A DNA stretch of 64,000 nucleotides from DASSSQ01 sp963839285 (GTDB lineage Bacteria; Actinomycetota; Thermoleophilia; Gaiellales; Gaiellaceae), in NCBI GenBank assembly GCA_963839285.1, contig CAWIUN010000022.1, positions 1 to 64,000 of the forward strand. The letters run 5' to 3'. The translations under genes were made by a program, and so were the position numbers. Shown here one piece after another: positions 45,612 to 55,139 of this stretch. Under the pieces are notes generated by a model. That model was given only the letters and a program-made list of their open reading frames with translations, had not been told where the DNA came from and did not search any database. The stretch's first letter is position 1, and the number at the start of each line of letters is the position of its first letter.

Positions 45612-46157
45612 CTATCCCGCCGACTGGGGGCGCCGCCTGCGGCGGGGCTGCTCGATCGGGACGGTCTGGCCGTCGCTCTCGATCGGCGTCTCGCAGTAGG
45701 GGCAGACCTGCCAGAGCGCCTCGAGCGGCTGGCCGCAGTTCGTGCACGCCTGCCGCAGGCGGGTCGTGCAGACGGGGCAGATCAGGTAGCTCGAGTCGAC
45801 CTCGGCGCGGCAGACCGGGCAGTGGAGGTCGCGGCCGCCGAGCCGGCGCTCCATCGCCTTGATCTCGAGCTCGCGCTCGCGCACGTCCTCGAGGTACTCG
45901 GGCGGGCGGAAGAGCATGTAGATGAAGGCGCCCAGGAACGGCGGCACGAGCCCGAGCACCGCGGCGGTGCCGACGAGCCACGGGTCCTCGATCCGGCGGC
46001 GTGCGTCCTTGTAGACCCAGAAGGCGACCGCGAGCCAGAAGACGACGGCGAAGAAGATCGCGAGGCGCTCGATCGCGGTCCACGTGCCCGAGTCGAAGAA
46101 GTCGTTGAAGCTCGAGAACGTGCCGTTGTCCGAGGTCGCGGCGAGCAGGCTACTCAC
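45612..46157 (-). CDS. Membrane protein with double zinc ribbon
   Basis: This 181-residue protein has two helices (IERLAIFFAVVFWLAVAFWV; LVGTAAVLGLVPPFLGAFIY) followed by a cytoplasmic part with four CxxC pairs: CPVC, CPVC, CTNC and CPYC. The pairs make two zinc ribbons. The tail is basic and Pro/Arg-rich. The family is known in actinobacteria without assigned function. GTG 46157 overlaps the small upstream gene. The position between folC and ndk suggests a housekeeping role. Confidence 0.78.
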   Translation of the reverse strand: MSSLLAATSDNGTFSSFNDFFDSGTWTAIERLAIFFAVVFWLAVAFWVYKDARRRIEDPWLVGTAAVLGLVPPFLGAFIYMLFRPPEYLEDVRERELEIKAMERRLGGRDLHCPVCRAEVDSSYLICPVCTTRLRQACTNCGQPLEALWQVCPYCETPIESDGQTVPIEQPRRRRRPQSAG

Positions 46158-46267
46158 AGCAGGATCCTCCCCACGACATAGCCGGCTGCAAACGCGAGAC
46201 CGGCGAAGGCCAGGACGACGAAGGCGGCGAAGACGAAGACGCTCGATCTCTCACGGGCTCTTCCCAT
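46154..46267 (-). CDS. 37-residue single-helix membrane protein
   Basis: It begins MGRARERSSVFVFAAFVVLA and ends FAGLAFAAGYVVGRILL, with a basic start and one membrane helix. ATG 46267 overlaps the end of folC by 17 bases and its stop overlaps the next start (GTGA), so it is embedded in the operon. Other organisms carry small DUF4321-like membrane proteins at this place after folC; this may be an equivalent. Confidence 0.6.
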   Translation of the reverse strand: MGRARERSSVFVFAAFVVLAFAGLAFAAGYVVGRILL

Positions 46268-47368
46268 GGTACGGGGGAACGGTACGCGAGAGCTCGGCGA
46301 GGAGGTAGAGCGAGCCGGTGACGAGGACGCGTCCGGCGGGCCCGGCGAGCGCGCGGGCTCGGTCGCGGGCCGCCACGGGGTCGCTGATCGCTTCGACATG
46401 CCTGAAGTACGGTTCGGCGCGCGCGGCGAGTTCCTGCGCGGAGAGTGCTCTCGATGTCGGGGCGGTGGTGGCGATCACGGTGTCGGCGAGCGCGGTCAGG
46501 GCGCGCAGCATCCCGTCGACGTCCTTGTCCCCGAGAACCGCCAGCGTAACCACGTAGGGGCCGGGCGGCAGCCGCCCGAGCAGGTAGCCGAGGCCGGCGA
46601 GGTTGTGCGCGCCGTCCCAGATCTCGTCCGGGTCGACGGCGCGGTGCTCGAGCCGGCCCGGGAGGCGCACCGTCTCGGCGGGCCCGGGGTCGACCGGCCG
46701 CTCGAGCAGGTGCTCGGCGGCCGCGCGGGCGAGCGCGAGGTTGCTCCGCCCCGGCACCTCGACCGTGGCGGCGCCGTTCGCGCGGGCGAGCTGCTCCCAC
46801 TCCGGCTCGCCGAGGACGACGGCCGCGCCGGGCGTGACGACGGCGAGCTTCTCGGCGGCGATCGCCTCGCGGGTCGGGCCGAGCACCTCGACGTGGTCGA
46901 GCGCGACGCTCGTCAGCACGACGACCTCGGCGGCGAGCACGTTCGTCGCGTCGAGCCTGCCGCCGAGCCCGGCCTCGACGACGGCGACCTCGGCCGCCCG
47001 TCTCGGCGAAGTGCGCGAGCGCGGCCGCCGTCAGCGCCTCGAACTGGGTCGCGCCCACCTCCTCGGCCGCGGGGCGGATCCGGGCGACCGCGGCCGCGAA
47101 GGTCTCGCGGGTCGACGCCGAGCCGCTCGTGCCAGCCGGCGACGTGCGGGGAGACGTAGCTGCCGACGCGGAGCCCCTCGGCCGCGAGCAGCGCCGCCGT
47201 CATCCGGGTCGTCGTCGACTTGCCGTTCGTGCCGACGACGTGGACGGCCCGGTAGGCGCGCTGCGGGTCTCCGAGCCGCTCGAGCAGCGCGTGCATGCGG
47301 TCGAGCCCGAACTCCTCCGGCCAGGGGCTGAGCGACTCGATCCAGGCAACGGCGTCGATTCCGGGCAC
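46251..47368 (-). CDS. folC: Folylpolyglutamate/dihydrofolate synthase, frameshifted
   Basis: This adds glutamate to folates, and possibly to dihydropteroate; about 372 residues. It starts at GTG 47368 (PGIDAVAWIESLSPWPEEFG). The P-loop VVGTNGKSTTTRMTAALLAA is the Mur ligase type and YVSPHVAGWHERL follows. After a break near 47115 comes EVGATQFEALTAAALAHFAE. After a break near 47000 come VEAGLGGRLDATNVLAAEVV and LTSVALDHVEVLGPTREAIA (carbamoylated-Lys region EKLAVV), then IWDGAHNLAGLGYLLGRLPP. Both breaks are single bases. Confidence 0.93.
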
Positions 47369-47406
47369 GTCCTTCGGTCAGGCCGGCGTCAGCGAGGCGG
47401 AACGCG

Positions 47407-49821
47407 TCAGCCGCCGACGGCCTCGAGCTCGCGGCGGTAGCGGGCGAGCTTCTCGCGCTCGGCGTCGACCACCTCCGCGGGCGCGTTGGCGACGAAGCGC
47501 TCGTTCGCGAGCATCTTCTCGGCGCGGTCGACCTCCTTGCGCAGGCGGGCGATCTCGGCCTCGGCGTCGGCGGCTCCCGAGGCCCGGTCGGGCCGGACGA
47601 CGGCGTCGAAGATCCGCCTCTCGTCGCCGTCGAGCTCGACGAGCACGCCGGAGCGACGGAAGATCGCCGCCGCCTCCTGGACGCGGTCGAGCGCGGTCGC
47701 GGCCCCGGCGTGGCGCGCGTCCGGCTCGGGCCACGGCGCGACGATCAGCCGGCTCCGGCGGTCGGGCAGGTTCGACCAGATCTCCTCGGTCACGTGCGGC
47801 ATGAACGGGTGCAGCAGCGTCAGCACACGCTCGAGCGCGTGCAGCGAGGTCGCCCGCGCGTCGGCGTCGCCCGCGTAGAGCCGCGGCTTCGCCGCCTCGG
47901 CGTACCAGTCGCAGAAGTCGTCGAAGATCAGGTGGTAGAGCGCCTGCACCGCGTGCGAGACGTCGAAGGCGGCGAGCAGCTCCTCGACCTCGTCGCGCGT
48001 CGCGTCGATCCGGGCGAGGATCCAGCGCTCCTCGAGCGACCGCGGCCGCTCGGCCGGCGCCGTGCCCTCCGCGGTCTGGAGCAGCAGCCGCGAGACGTTC
48101 CAGAGCTTGTTCGCGAGCTTGCGGCCCTCCTCGACGGCGCCGGTCGCGAAGCGCACGTCCTGGCCGGACGACATCTTCGCGAGCCCGTAGCGGGTGGCGT
48201 CGGCGCCGTGAGCCGCGATCACGTCGAGCGGGTCGACGCCGGTGCCGAGCGACTTCGACATCCGGCGGCCGTCGGCCGCGAGCACGGTCGAGTGGATGAT
48301 CACGTCGCGGAAGGGGACCTCGCCGAGCAGCTCCAGCCCGGAGAAGATCATCCGGTTCTCCCAGAGGCGGATGATCTCGCGGGCCGTCGTCTGCAGATCG
48401 CCGGGGTAGTAGGCGGCGAGGTCGGGCGTCTCGTCGGGCCAGCCGAGGGTCGCGAAGGGCCAGAGCGCCGACGAGAACCAGGTGTCGAGCACGTCGGTCT
48501 CGCGGGTCAGCTCGCCGGAGCCGCACTCGGCGCACGCGTCGGGCTCGGTCTCGGCGCAGGTGACGTGGCCGTCCGGGCAGTACCAGATCGGCAGCTGGTG
48601 CCCCCACCAGAGCTGGCGCGAGATGTTCCAGTCGGGCGCGTCCTCGAGCGAGGAGACCGCGAAGCGGTGCTGGGACTCGGGATGGAAGACCACCCGCCGC
48701 TCCTCGAGCGCGGCGATCGCCGGCCGCTTCAGCTCGCCCATCGAGCACCACCACTGGAGCGAGATCAGCGGCTCGATCCGGGTGTGGCAGCGCTCGCAGG
48801 TCGGGACGGCGTGCCGGTAGTGCTCGCGCTTCTCGAGCAGGTCGCGCTCGCGGCACCAGTCGAGGATGCGCCGCTCGGCCTCCTCCTGGGTCAGGCCCTC
48901 GAGCTCGGGGACGAGGTCGTTCATGCGGCCGTCGGGGGCGATCGCGGTCAGCTCGGGCAGGCCGTGGTCGCGGCCGATCGCGAAGTCGGTCGGGTCGTGG
49001 CCGGGCGTGATCTTGAGGGCGCCGGTGCCGAAGCCGGGCTCCACCCGCTCGTCCGCGATGATCGGCACGCGCCGCTCGACGAAGGGGACGATCGCCTCCT
49101 TGCCGACGAGGTCGCGGTAGCGGTCGTCGTCCGGGTGGACGGCGACGGCGACGTCGGCCGCGATCGTCGCGGGCCGCACCGTCGCGATCGCGATCTGCCC
49201 GGAGCCGTCGGCGAGCGGATAGCGGATCGTCGAGAGCGTGTCGTCGACCTCCTCGTCGGTCAGCTCGAGGTCGGAGAGGGAGGTCTCGTGGAACGGGCAC
49301 CAGTTGATGATCCGGTTGTCCCGGTAGATCCAGCCCTTCTCGTAGAGGTGGACGAAGAAGCGCATGACCGCGCGGACGTAGCCCTCGTCCATCGTGAAGC
49401 GGACGCGGCGGTAGTCCATCGAGGCGCCCATGCGGCGGAACTGGTGGACGATCTTGCCCCCGTACTCGCGCAGCCACTCCCAGACGCGCGCCTCGAACGC
49501 CTCGCGGCCGAGCTCCTGGCGCGAGGTGCCCTCGCGGACGAGCTGCTTCTCGACCGCGTTCTGCGTCGAGATGCCGGCGTGGTCGTAGCCCGCCTGGACG
49601 AGCACGGCCAGGCCCTGCATCCGCTTCATCCGGGCGAGCGCGTCGCCGATCGAGAGCTGGAGGGCGTGCCCGAGATGGAGCTCGCCGGTCACGTTCGGCG
49701 GCGGGAAGGCGTAGACCCAGCTCTCGCGCGCGGGGTCGGGATCGGCGTCGTAGTCGCCTTCCTCCTCCCAGGTGCGCTGCCAGCGCTCCTCGACGCCGTC
49801 GGGTCTGTAGAGCGGCTCCAT
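47407..49821 (-). CDS. valS: Valyl-tRNA synthetase
   Basis: This charges tRNA-Val; 804 residues in one intact frame. PPPNVTGELHLGHALQLSIG is the HIGH region. The editing domain contains ATVRPATIAADVAVAVHPDD. WW.HQLPIWYCPDGHV with two Cys pairs follows. RRMSKSLGTGVDPLDVI is the KMSKS loop near residue 520. The C-terminal anticodon domain and coiled coil (AEAEIARLRKEVDRAEKMLA) end the protein. GITxP(P/A)N-type IleRS features are absent. It leads the folC-ndk-maf-mre transcription unit. Confidence 0.97.
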   Translation of the reverse strand: MEPLYRPDGVEERWQRTWEEEGDYDADPDPARESWVYAFPPPNVTGELHLGHALQLSIGDALARMKRMQGLAVLVQAGYDHAGISTQNAVEKQLVREGTSRQELGREAFEARVWEWLREYGGKIVHQFRRMGASMDYRRVRFTMDEGYVRAVMRFFVHLYEKGWIYRDNRIINWCPFHETSLSDLELTDEEVDDTLSTIRYPLADGSGQIAIATVRPATIAADVAVAVHPDDDRYRDLVGKEAIVPFVERRVPIIADERVEPGFGTGALKITPGHDPTDFAIGRDHGLPELTAIAPDGRMNDLVPELEGLTQEEAERRILDWCRERDLLEKREHYRHAVPTCERCHTRIEPLISLQWWCSMGELKRPAIAALEERRVVFHPESQHRFAVSSLEDAPDWNISRQLWWGHQLPIWYCPDGHVTCAETEPDACAECGSGELTRETDVLDTWFSSALWPFATLGWPDETPDLAAYYPGDLQTTAREIIRLWENRMIFSGLELLGEVPFRDVIIHSTVLAADGRRMSKSLGTGVDPLDVIAAHGADATRYGLAKMSSGQDVRFATGAVEEGRKLANKLWNVSRLLLQTAEGTAPAERPRSLEERWILARIDATRDEVEELLAAFDVSHAVQALYHLIFDDFCDWYAEAAKPRLYAGDADARATSLHALERVLTLLHPFMPHVTEEIWSNLPDRRSRLIVAPWPEPDARHAGAATALDRVQEAAAIFRRSGVLVELDGDERRIFDAVVRPDRASGAADAEAEIARLRKEVDRAEKMLANERFVANAPAEVVDAEREKLARYRRELEAVGG

Positions 49822-49917
49822 CAGCCGGCCATCCTAGTCGCGGACGGTGAGCTGCGGCCCGCCGGGGCCGCGGAGCCGCGGGTCAGGTCGGCGGGCGAGT
49901 CTGCCGATGAGCCTGCC

Positions 49918-50028
49918 ATGACCAGATTGCTGCGACCGCGCGAGGAGTTCCCGACGCCGGCCTTCCGCGGCTTCCTCGCTCTGCTCGCTCTCGGCGGGCT
50001 CGCGCTGGCGCTCCGGCTGCTGCTCTGA
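49918..50028 (+). CDS. Possible 36-residue membrane peptide
   Basis: MTRLLRPREEFPTPAFRGFL is followed by a hydrophobic helix LALLALGGLALALRLLL. It lies divergent from valS. No ribosome site is visible, so leaderless expression or a chance ORF are both possible. Confidence 0.35.
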   Translation: MTRLLRPREEFPTPAFRGFLALLALGGLALALRLLL

Positions 50029-50088
50029 GGTCGCCCGCCGCGCGGCGGCTCGGTGGTGGTGGGCCGGCCGTCGGCCGCCGGGTCATAC

Positions 50089-50191
50089 CCCCACCCTGGG
50101 TGGGGATTCCACCCGCCTCCCTCGAGGTCGACGATACCGGCGATCGGCGCACGGGACCGTGACGAGACCGTGCCGATTTCGCGACGATTCG
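50089..50191. repeat. Intergenic repeat, copy A
   Basis: It starts with the dyad CCCCACCCTGGGTGGGG (50089-50105), then ACCCGCCTCCCTCGAGG and TCGACGATACC. About 70 bases after the dyad it ends with three 11-base units GTGACGAGACC, GTGCCGATTTC and GCGACGATTCG (50159-50191). Copy B lies at 61653-61754; 45 of the first 50 positions match. It sits between the 3' end of a small plus-strand ORF and the 3' end of the KAS III-like gene. Confidence 0.7.
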
Positions 50192-50255
50192 TCCCCAGGA
50201 TCGGCACGCCCCGCTGCAGGCGGCCGCTCCGGCCGCAGCTGCGGCAGCGCGAGGC

Positions 50256-51242
50256 TCAGCCCCAGCGGACGACGCTGGCGGCCCACGTGTAGCCGGTGCC
50301 CGCGGCGAGGAGGAGCACGAGGTCGCCCGGGGCGAGCCGGCCCGCGCGCGCCGCGCGGTCGAGCGCGAGCAGCGGGTCGACGCCGCTCATGTGCCCGGTG
50401 TCGTCGAGGTACGCGGCCCGCGCGGGATCGACTCCGAGGGCCTCGAGCAGCGCGCCGTGCATCGAGCGCTTCATGTGGATGCCGCAGAGGTACGAGACGT
50501 CGGCGAGCGCGGCGCCCGACCGCGCGAGCGCGCCCTCGGCCGCGGCGACGAAGTTCGGCAGCGAGACGTCGTCGAGCCCCTCCTTCATCGACGCGGGATC
50601 GGCGACGTCGAGGTAGCGGTACCCCTGCGGGTCGACCGAGCCGCCGCCGGGCACCTTCACCTGCAGCGAGAACGACCCGTCCGTCAGCGCGTACGAGGCG
50701 AGCAGCTCGTTCGGCGCGTCCTTCGCGAGCAGGGCGGCGACCGCGCCGTCGCCGAAGTTGAACATGAAGCGCGCGCGCTCGTTCCCGTAGTCGAGCAGGT
50801 GCGACTCGCGGCAGGCGCCCACGCAGAGGACGGTGCGGAGCTCGTCCTCGGCCGCGAGCAGCGCCCGTGCGACCCGCAGCGCCACCGGCGTCCCGCACGA
50901 GACGTTGTCGTACTCGACCGCGAAGGCGCGCGTGCAGCCGAGCCGGTGCGCGATCCACGGCGCCGCCTGCCAGACCGCGAAGTCCTTCCACATCGAGCCG
51001 AAGTAGAGGACGCAGTCGATCGAGTCCGGGTCGATGCCCTGCTCGTCGAGCAGCGCGTAGGCCGCCTTGACGGACATGTCCGAGACGTGCTCGTCCGCGG
51101 CGGCCACGTGCTTGCCGCGAAGGCCGAACTTCTCGACGAGCACCTGCTCCGGGATGCCCGAGAGGTCGGCGATCTCCGCGGCCGGCTGCCAGCGCTCCGG
51201 CAGGTAGCACGCCGTCGCCGCGATCCCGATCCGGCCGCTCAC
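50256..51242 (-). CDS. KAS III (FabH)-like beta-ketoacyl synthase with altered triad
   Basis: This is a thiolase-fold condensing enzyme of 328 residues. The nucleophile Cys is near residue 114 (DNVSCGTPVALRVARALLAA). His is near 255 (LCGIHMKRSMHGALLEALG). At the third triad position the usual GN.S is TGHMSGVDPLLALDRAA, so Asn is replaced by His (near 283). GTGYTWAASVVRWG is the normal C-terminal glycine loop. The substitution suggests an enzyme of secondary or degradative acyl metabolism rather than the fatty-acid initiator. It is last in the nine-gene operon, coupled to TetR by a GTGA overlap. Confidence 0.85.
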   Translation of the reverse strand: MSGRIGIAATACYLPERWQPAAEIADLSGIPEQVLVEKFGLRGKHVAAADEHVSDMSVKAAYALLDEQGIDPDSIDCVLYFGSMWKDFAVWQAAPWIAHRLGCTRAFAVEYDNVSCGTPVALRVARALLAAEDELRTVLCVGACRESHLLDYGNERARFMFNFGDGAVAALLAKDAPNELLASYALTDGSFSLQVKVPGGGSVDPQGYRYLDVADPASMKEGLDDVSLPNFVAAAEGALARSGAALADVSYLCGIHMKRSMHGALLEALGVDPARAAYLDDTGHMSGVDPLLALDRAARAGRLAPGDLVLLLAAGTGYTWAASVVRWG

Positions 51243-51898
51243 GGCGCCAGCATCCGCACGAGCAGGTTGTCGAGCTCGGTCAGCACGTCCGCGGGCATCT
51301 CGCCGCGCCCGTTCCAGAGCAGCCAGCGCATGCCGAGCATCTCGCCGGCCGCCATCAGCGCCCACGCGAGCACCTCGGGGTCGCCCTCGGCCACCTCGCC
51401 GCGCGCCATCGCCTCGCGCAGCCCCTCGACGTAGCCCTCGGTGATCTTCTCGTAGTGGAACCGCAGCGTCTCGGGCGAGACGAACTCCGCCTGACGGATG
51501 ATCCGGTAGAGCGCCGGGTGCTCGGCCGTGAACTGGAAGTAGGCGCGGAAGCCGAGCCGCTCCGCCTCGATCCGGTCGCGGCCGCGGGCGGCACCCTCCT
51601 GCATCGCGTGCCGGACGCGGGCGTTCAGGTCGCGGACGAGCTCCTCGAAGACCTCCTGCTTGGAGGCGAAGTAGAGGTAGAAGGTGCCCTGGGCGACGCC
51701 GGCGGCCTCGGTGATCTTGACGATCGAGGCGCCGTAGAAGCCGATCTCGCCGAAGACGCGCTCGGCCGCGTCGAGCAGGCGCCGCCGCGTCCCGAGGCCC
51801 TTCGCCTTCAGCTCGCGGCCGTCGGTGCCGGTGACGCCTCCCCCGCCGACCGCTGCCGGCCCGCCCGCCGACGGCTCCGTCGGGCCGGCGCCGCTCAC
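51239..51898 (-). CDS. TetR-family repressor (FadR-like)
   Basis: This is a TetR regulator of 219 residues. The helix-turn-helix is TRRRLLDAAERVFGEIGFYG then ITEAAGVAQGTFYLYFASKQ. The ligand domain contains TAEHPALYRIIRQAEFVSPE, typical of regulators of acyl-CoA or lipid metabolism. A flexible Gly/Pro-rich start of about 30 residues precedes it. GTG 51898 overlaps the ligase stop. It may bind the dyad at 58778-58796 in the operon promoter; that link is inference. Confidence 0.9.
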   Translation of the reverse strand: MSGAGPTEPSAGGPAAVGGGGVTGTDGRELKAKGLGTRRRLLDAAERVFGEIGFYGASIVKITEAAGVAQGTFYLYFASKQEVFEELVRDLNARVRHAMQEGAARGRDRIEAERLGFRAYFQFTAEHPALYRIIRQAEFVSPETLRFHYEKITEGYVEGLREAMARGEVAEGDPEVLAWALMAAGEMLGMRWLLWNGRGEMPADVLTELDNLLVRMLAP

Positions 51899-53310
51899 GC
51901 GACCACCGCCCGGAGCTCGTCCTTCAGCACCTTGTTCATGCCCGAGCGCGGCAGCGCCTCGACGAAGCGCACCTCCTTCGGCACCTTGAACCGGGCCAGG
52001 CGCTCGCGGCAGTGCTCGACGAGCTCGGCCTCGGTCGCCGGCGAGCGGAGGACGACGAAGGCGACGCAGACCTCGCCCCAGGTCTCGTCCGGCCTGCCGA
52101 CGATCGCCGCCTCGACCACGGCCGGGTGCTCGTGCAGCACCGCCTCGACCTCGGCCGGGTAGACGTTCTCGCCGCCGGAGATGACCAGGTCCTTGAGGCG
52201 CCCCTTGATCCGGTAGTTGCCCTCGTCGTCGGCCTCGGCGAGATCGCCGGTGCGCAGCCAGCCGTCGGCCGTGAAGGCCTCTGCCGTCGCCTCGGGGTTG
52301 CGCCAGTAGCCGGGGAAGACGTTCGGGCCGCGCACCTGCAGCTCGTCCTCGCCGGAGAGGCGGACGTCGACGTGCGGGTACGGCTTGCCCGCCCAGCCGG
52401 TCTTGCGGACGGCGTCCTCGGGCGCGAGGCAGAGCACGTTCGGCGAGGCCTCGGTCAGTCCGTAGCCCTGGACGATCGCGACGCCGCGCCGCTGCCAGGT
52501 CTCGAGCAGCGCCTCCGGCATCGGCGCGCCGCCGACGACCGCGCGCCGAAGGCTGGAGAGGTCGGCCCGCTCGAAGGACGGCTCGTTCGCCATGAACAGG
52601 TAGGTCGCGGGCACGCCCATCATCGTCGTGACGCGGCGCTGCTCGATCAGCTCGAGCGCCCGGCCCGGCTCGAACTCGCGCTCGAGCACGACGGTCGCGC
52701 CCTTCCACCAGGCGAGCAGCGGCTGGACGTTCCAGCCGCCCGCGTGGAACTGCGGCAGCACCTGCAGGACGACGTCGTCGCCGCCGAGGCCGCTGGCGAG
52801 GTCGAAGCTGAGGTTCGTCCAGAAGCAGTTCGCGTGCGTCAGCAGTGCCCCCTTCGGCTTCCCGGTCGTGCCGGAGGTGTAGACGAGGAGCAGCGGGTCG
52901 TCGGGCTCCGGCGGCCGGGGCGAGCCGTCCGCCGGCGGTCGACTCGATCGAGGCCAGCGCCGGCCGGCTCGCCGCGAGCGCGAGCGCCTGCTCCGGCGAG
53001 GCGGCGATGCTCGTCCGAGGCGAGCAGCAGCGACGGCTCGGCGTCGTCGAGCTGGAACGCGAGCTCGTGCGGCGACAGGCGCCAGGAGAGCGGCAGCAGG
53101 ATCGCCCCCGCCTTCGCGCAGGCGAAGAAGACGGCGACGTGCTCGGCCGAGCCGGCGGTCAGCGTCGCCACGCGCTCGCCGTGGGTGAAGCCGGCGGCGA
53201 GCTCGTCGGAGCGGGCGTCGAGCTCGCGCGTACGTCCAGGCGCGGCCGTCGTCGACCGCCACCCGGTTCGGCGTGTTGCGGGCGCGGTCGCGGACGATGC
53301 GGTCGATCAC
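51895..53310 (-). CDS. Acyl-CoA synthetase (AMP-dependent ligase), frameshifted
   Basis: This activates a carboxylic acid to its CoA thioester; about 471 residues. P-loop LLVYTSGTTGKPKGALLTHA; IVQGYGLTEASPNV; adenylate motif WLRTGDLAEADDEGNYRIKG then GRLKDLVISGGENVYPAEVE; catalytic Lys in RSGMNKVLKDELR at the C-terminus. GTG 53310 overlaps the hydrolase stop. The N-terminal third (ATLTAGSAEHVAVFFACAKA; ILLPLSWRLSPHELAFQLDD) is in another frame, with breaks near 53235, 53008 and 52930. It is shorter than typical medium-chain ligases but has all core motifs. The substrate is probably what the LivKHMGF transporter imports. Confidence 0.88.
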   Translation of the reverse strand: MIDRIVRDRARNTPNRVAVDDGRAWTYARARRPLRRARRRLHPRRARGDADRRLGRARRRLLRLREGGGDPAAALLAPVAARARVPARRRRAVAAARLGRASPPRRSRRSRSRRAGRRWPRSSRPPADGSPRPPEPDDPLLLVYTSGTTGKPKGALLTHANCFWTNLSFDLASGLGGDDVVLQVLPQFHAGGWNVQPLLAWWKGATVVLEREFEPGRALELIEQRRVTTMMGVPATYLFMANEPSFERADLSSLRRAVVGGAPMPEALLETWQRRGVAIVQGYGLTEASPNVLCLAPEDAVRKTGWAGKPYPHVDVRLSGEDELQVRGPNVFPGYWRNPEATAEAFTADGWLRTGDLAEADDEGNYRIKGRLKDLVISGGENVYPAEVEAVLHEHPAVVEAAIVGRPDETWGEVCVAFVVLRSPATEAELVEHCRERLARFKVPKEVRFVEALPRSGMNKVLKDELRAVVA

Positions 53311-54065
53311 GTCAGGAACCCGGTCAGGGCGGCGGCGACCTCGTCGGGACGCTCCCAGAAGAAGAGGTGGCCGGTACCGGGGAAGACCTGCAGGCGCGCC
53401 GACGGGATCCGCTCGGCGAGCAGCTCGGAGTTGCGCGGGTCGACGACGTTGTCCTCGTCGCCGGTCAGGACGAGCGTCTCCCGGTCGATCGCGCCGATCC
53501 GGGCGGAGGCGTCGAAGCCGGCGCCCGCGGCGGCCTGCGCCTGCCAGCCGACGGGGTCGGGCGGGTTCGCGCGCCGGCGCTCGACGAGGCTCGTCGACGA
53601 GCGCGCCGCGGGCCGAGACCGCGTTCTCGACGAAGCGGCGCAGGGCCACCTCGGGCTCCATCGTCGCCATCCCGGCGATCAGCCGCGGCCGTCGCGGCGG
53701 GCATCGGGGCGGCGTCTGCCCCGCCCGGCGTCGTGCAGAGGAGCGCCAGCCGGTCGACGCGCCCGGGATGGGAGAGCGCCAGCTCCTGCGCGACCATGCC
53801 GCCGAGCGAGGTGCCGACGACGTGGGCGCGCTCGATCCCGCGCTCGTCGAGCACCTGCACCGCGTCGCGCGGCGAGGTCGGCGACGGTGTACGGCCCCGG
53901 CGGCACGTCGCTCTCGCCGATGCCGCGGTTGTCGTACCAGACGACGCGGTGGCGCCCGGCCAGGGGCCCGACGAGCGGCTCCCAGGCCCAGCGCCCGTAC
54001 CCGAGGCCCATCACGAGCAGCACGGGCGAGCCGGCGCCGCGCTCCTCGGAGGCGATCCGGATCAC
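53307..54065 (-). CDS. Alpha/beta-hydrolase, multiply frameshifted
   Basis: This is a hydrolase of about 252 residues. ERGAGSPVLLVMGLGYGRWA is the first strand and oxyanion loop; VVWYDNRGIGESDVPPGPYT follows. The nucleophile elbow is VVGTSLGGMVAQELALSHPG (GTSLGG). Then ATMEPEVALRRFVENAV. The C-terminal acid/His region is LTGDEDNVVDPRN and VFPGTGHLFFWERPDE, ending FLT. At least four breaks lie between 53880 and 53520. It starts at GTG 54065, 12 bases after livM, and ends overlapping the ligase start. Resembles 3-oxoadipate enol-lactonase-type esterases, but the substrate is open. Confidence 0.78.
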
Positions 54066-54077
54066 GGAATCGCTGGC

Positions 54078-55139
54078 TCACGGGGCCGCCCCGCTCGGGC
54101 GCAGCGCCTCCTCGAGCCGCTTCCGGCTCGTCAGCCGGCGCGGCCGGAAGCCGGCGATCCCGCCCGGGAGCAGGAAGACGACCAGGATGAAGAGGACGCC
54201 GAGGATGAAGAGCGGCTCCGAGAGCGGCACGCGCAGCACCTCGGGCAGCGACTGCACCTGCGAGGAGCTGCCGAGGGCGCCGAGGCGCTGGTCGAGCAGC
54301 GTGTAGAGGAAGCCGCCGATCAGCGCCCCCCAGGTCGTGCCGGAGCCGCCGATCACGACCATCACGAGCAGGGTCAGGGTGAAGTTCGCGGTCGTCACCT
54401 CGGGGGAGGCGCCGCCGATCAGCAGCAGCCAGACGACCCCGCCGGCCGTGGCCAGGAAGGACGAGACGACGAAGGCGACGAGCTTGTACGGGTGCGGGTG
54501 CAGGCCGAGGACGGAGACGCGCAGCTCGTTGTCGCGGATCGCCTGCCAGACGCGGCCCGGCGAGGAGTCGACGGCCCAGCGGACGACGACGAAGACGACG
54601 ACCGCGTAGCCGAGGCTGGTCCAGTAGAGGTTCTTCGTGTTGAAGATGCCGACGAAGGCATCGGGCAGCTTGTGGTAGTCGAGGCCGAGGCCCTCCTCCC
54701 CGCCCGTCAGCTTGTTCGGGTTCTTCTGGACGAGCACGTTCCCGGCCTGGGCGAAGGCGAGCGTCACCATCGCGAAGGCGATCCCGCCGACCCGCAGCGA
54801 GACGGCGCCGAGGACGAGCGGCAGGACGAGCCCGACCGCCGCCGTCAGCGCCAGCGAGGCCGCCAGCGACCAGTGCCACTTCGTCATCGCCACGTCGGCG
54901 ACGTAGACGCCGACGGCGAAGTAGAGGGCGTGGCCGAAGGAGAGCAGGCCGGTGAAGCCGAAGAGCAGGTCGTAGGTGAGCGCGACGCCCGCGAAGACGA
55001 GGCAGAGCGCGAGCAGCTGCAGCGTCCCGGGCGAGCTGAGCGGCCCGTTGAAGACGACGGGGAGGTCGACGTTCAGCTTCGGCACGAGCGCCAGCCCTGC
55101 GGTCAGCGCGGCGGCGACGACGAGCGTGCGGCGCGTCAT
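54078..55139 (-). CDS. livM: Branched-chain amino acid-type ABC permease LivM
   Basis: This is a membrane permease of 353 residues with about nine helices. GFTGLLSFGHALYFAVGVYV is the family signature, and LGLHPHPYKLVAFVVSSFLA precedes the EAA-like loop; VVIGGSGTTWGALIGGFLYT is near the C-terminus. ATG 55139 overlaps the livH stop (ATGA). With LivH, LivG, LivF and LivK it forms a complete HAAT-type importer whose ligand may be an amino acid or an organic acid. Confidence 0.92.
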   Translation of the reverse strand: MTRRTLVVAAALTAGLALVPKLNVDLPVVFNGPLSSPGTLQLLALCLVFAGVALTYDLLFGFTGLLSFGHALYFAVGVYVADVAMTKWHWSLAASLALTAAVGLVLPLVLGAVSLRVGGIAFAMVTLAFAQAGNVLVQKNPNKLTGGEEGLGLDYHKLPDAFVGIFNTKNLYWTSLGYAVVVFVVVRWAVDSSPGRVWQAIRDNELRVSVLGLHPHPYKLVAFVVSSFLATAGGVVWLLLIGGASPEVTTANFTLTLLVMVVIGGSGTTWGALIGGFLYTLLDQRLGALGSSSQVQSLPEVLRVPLSEPLFILGVLFILVVFLLPGGIAGFRPRRLTSRKRLEEALRPSGAAP

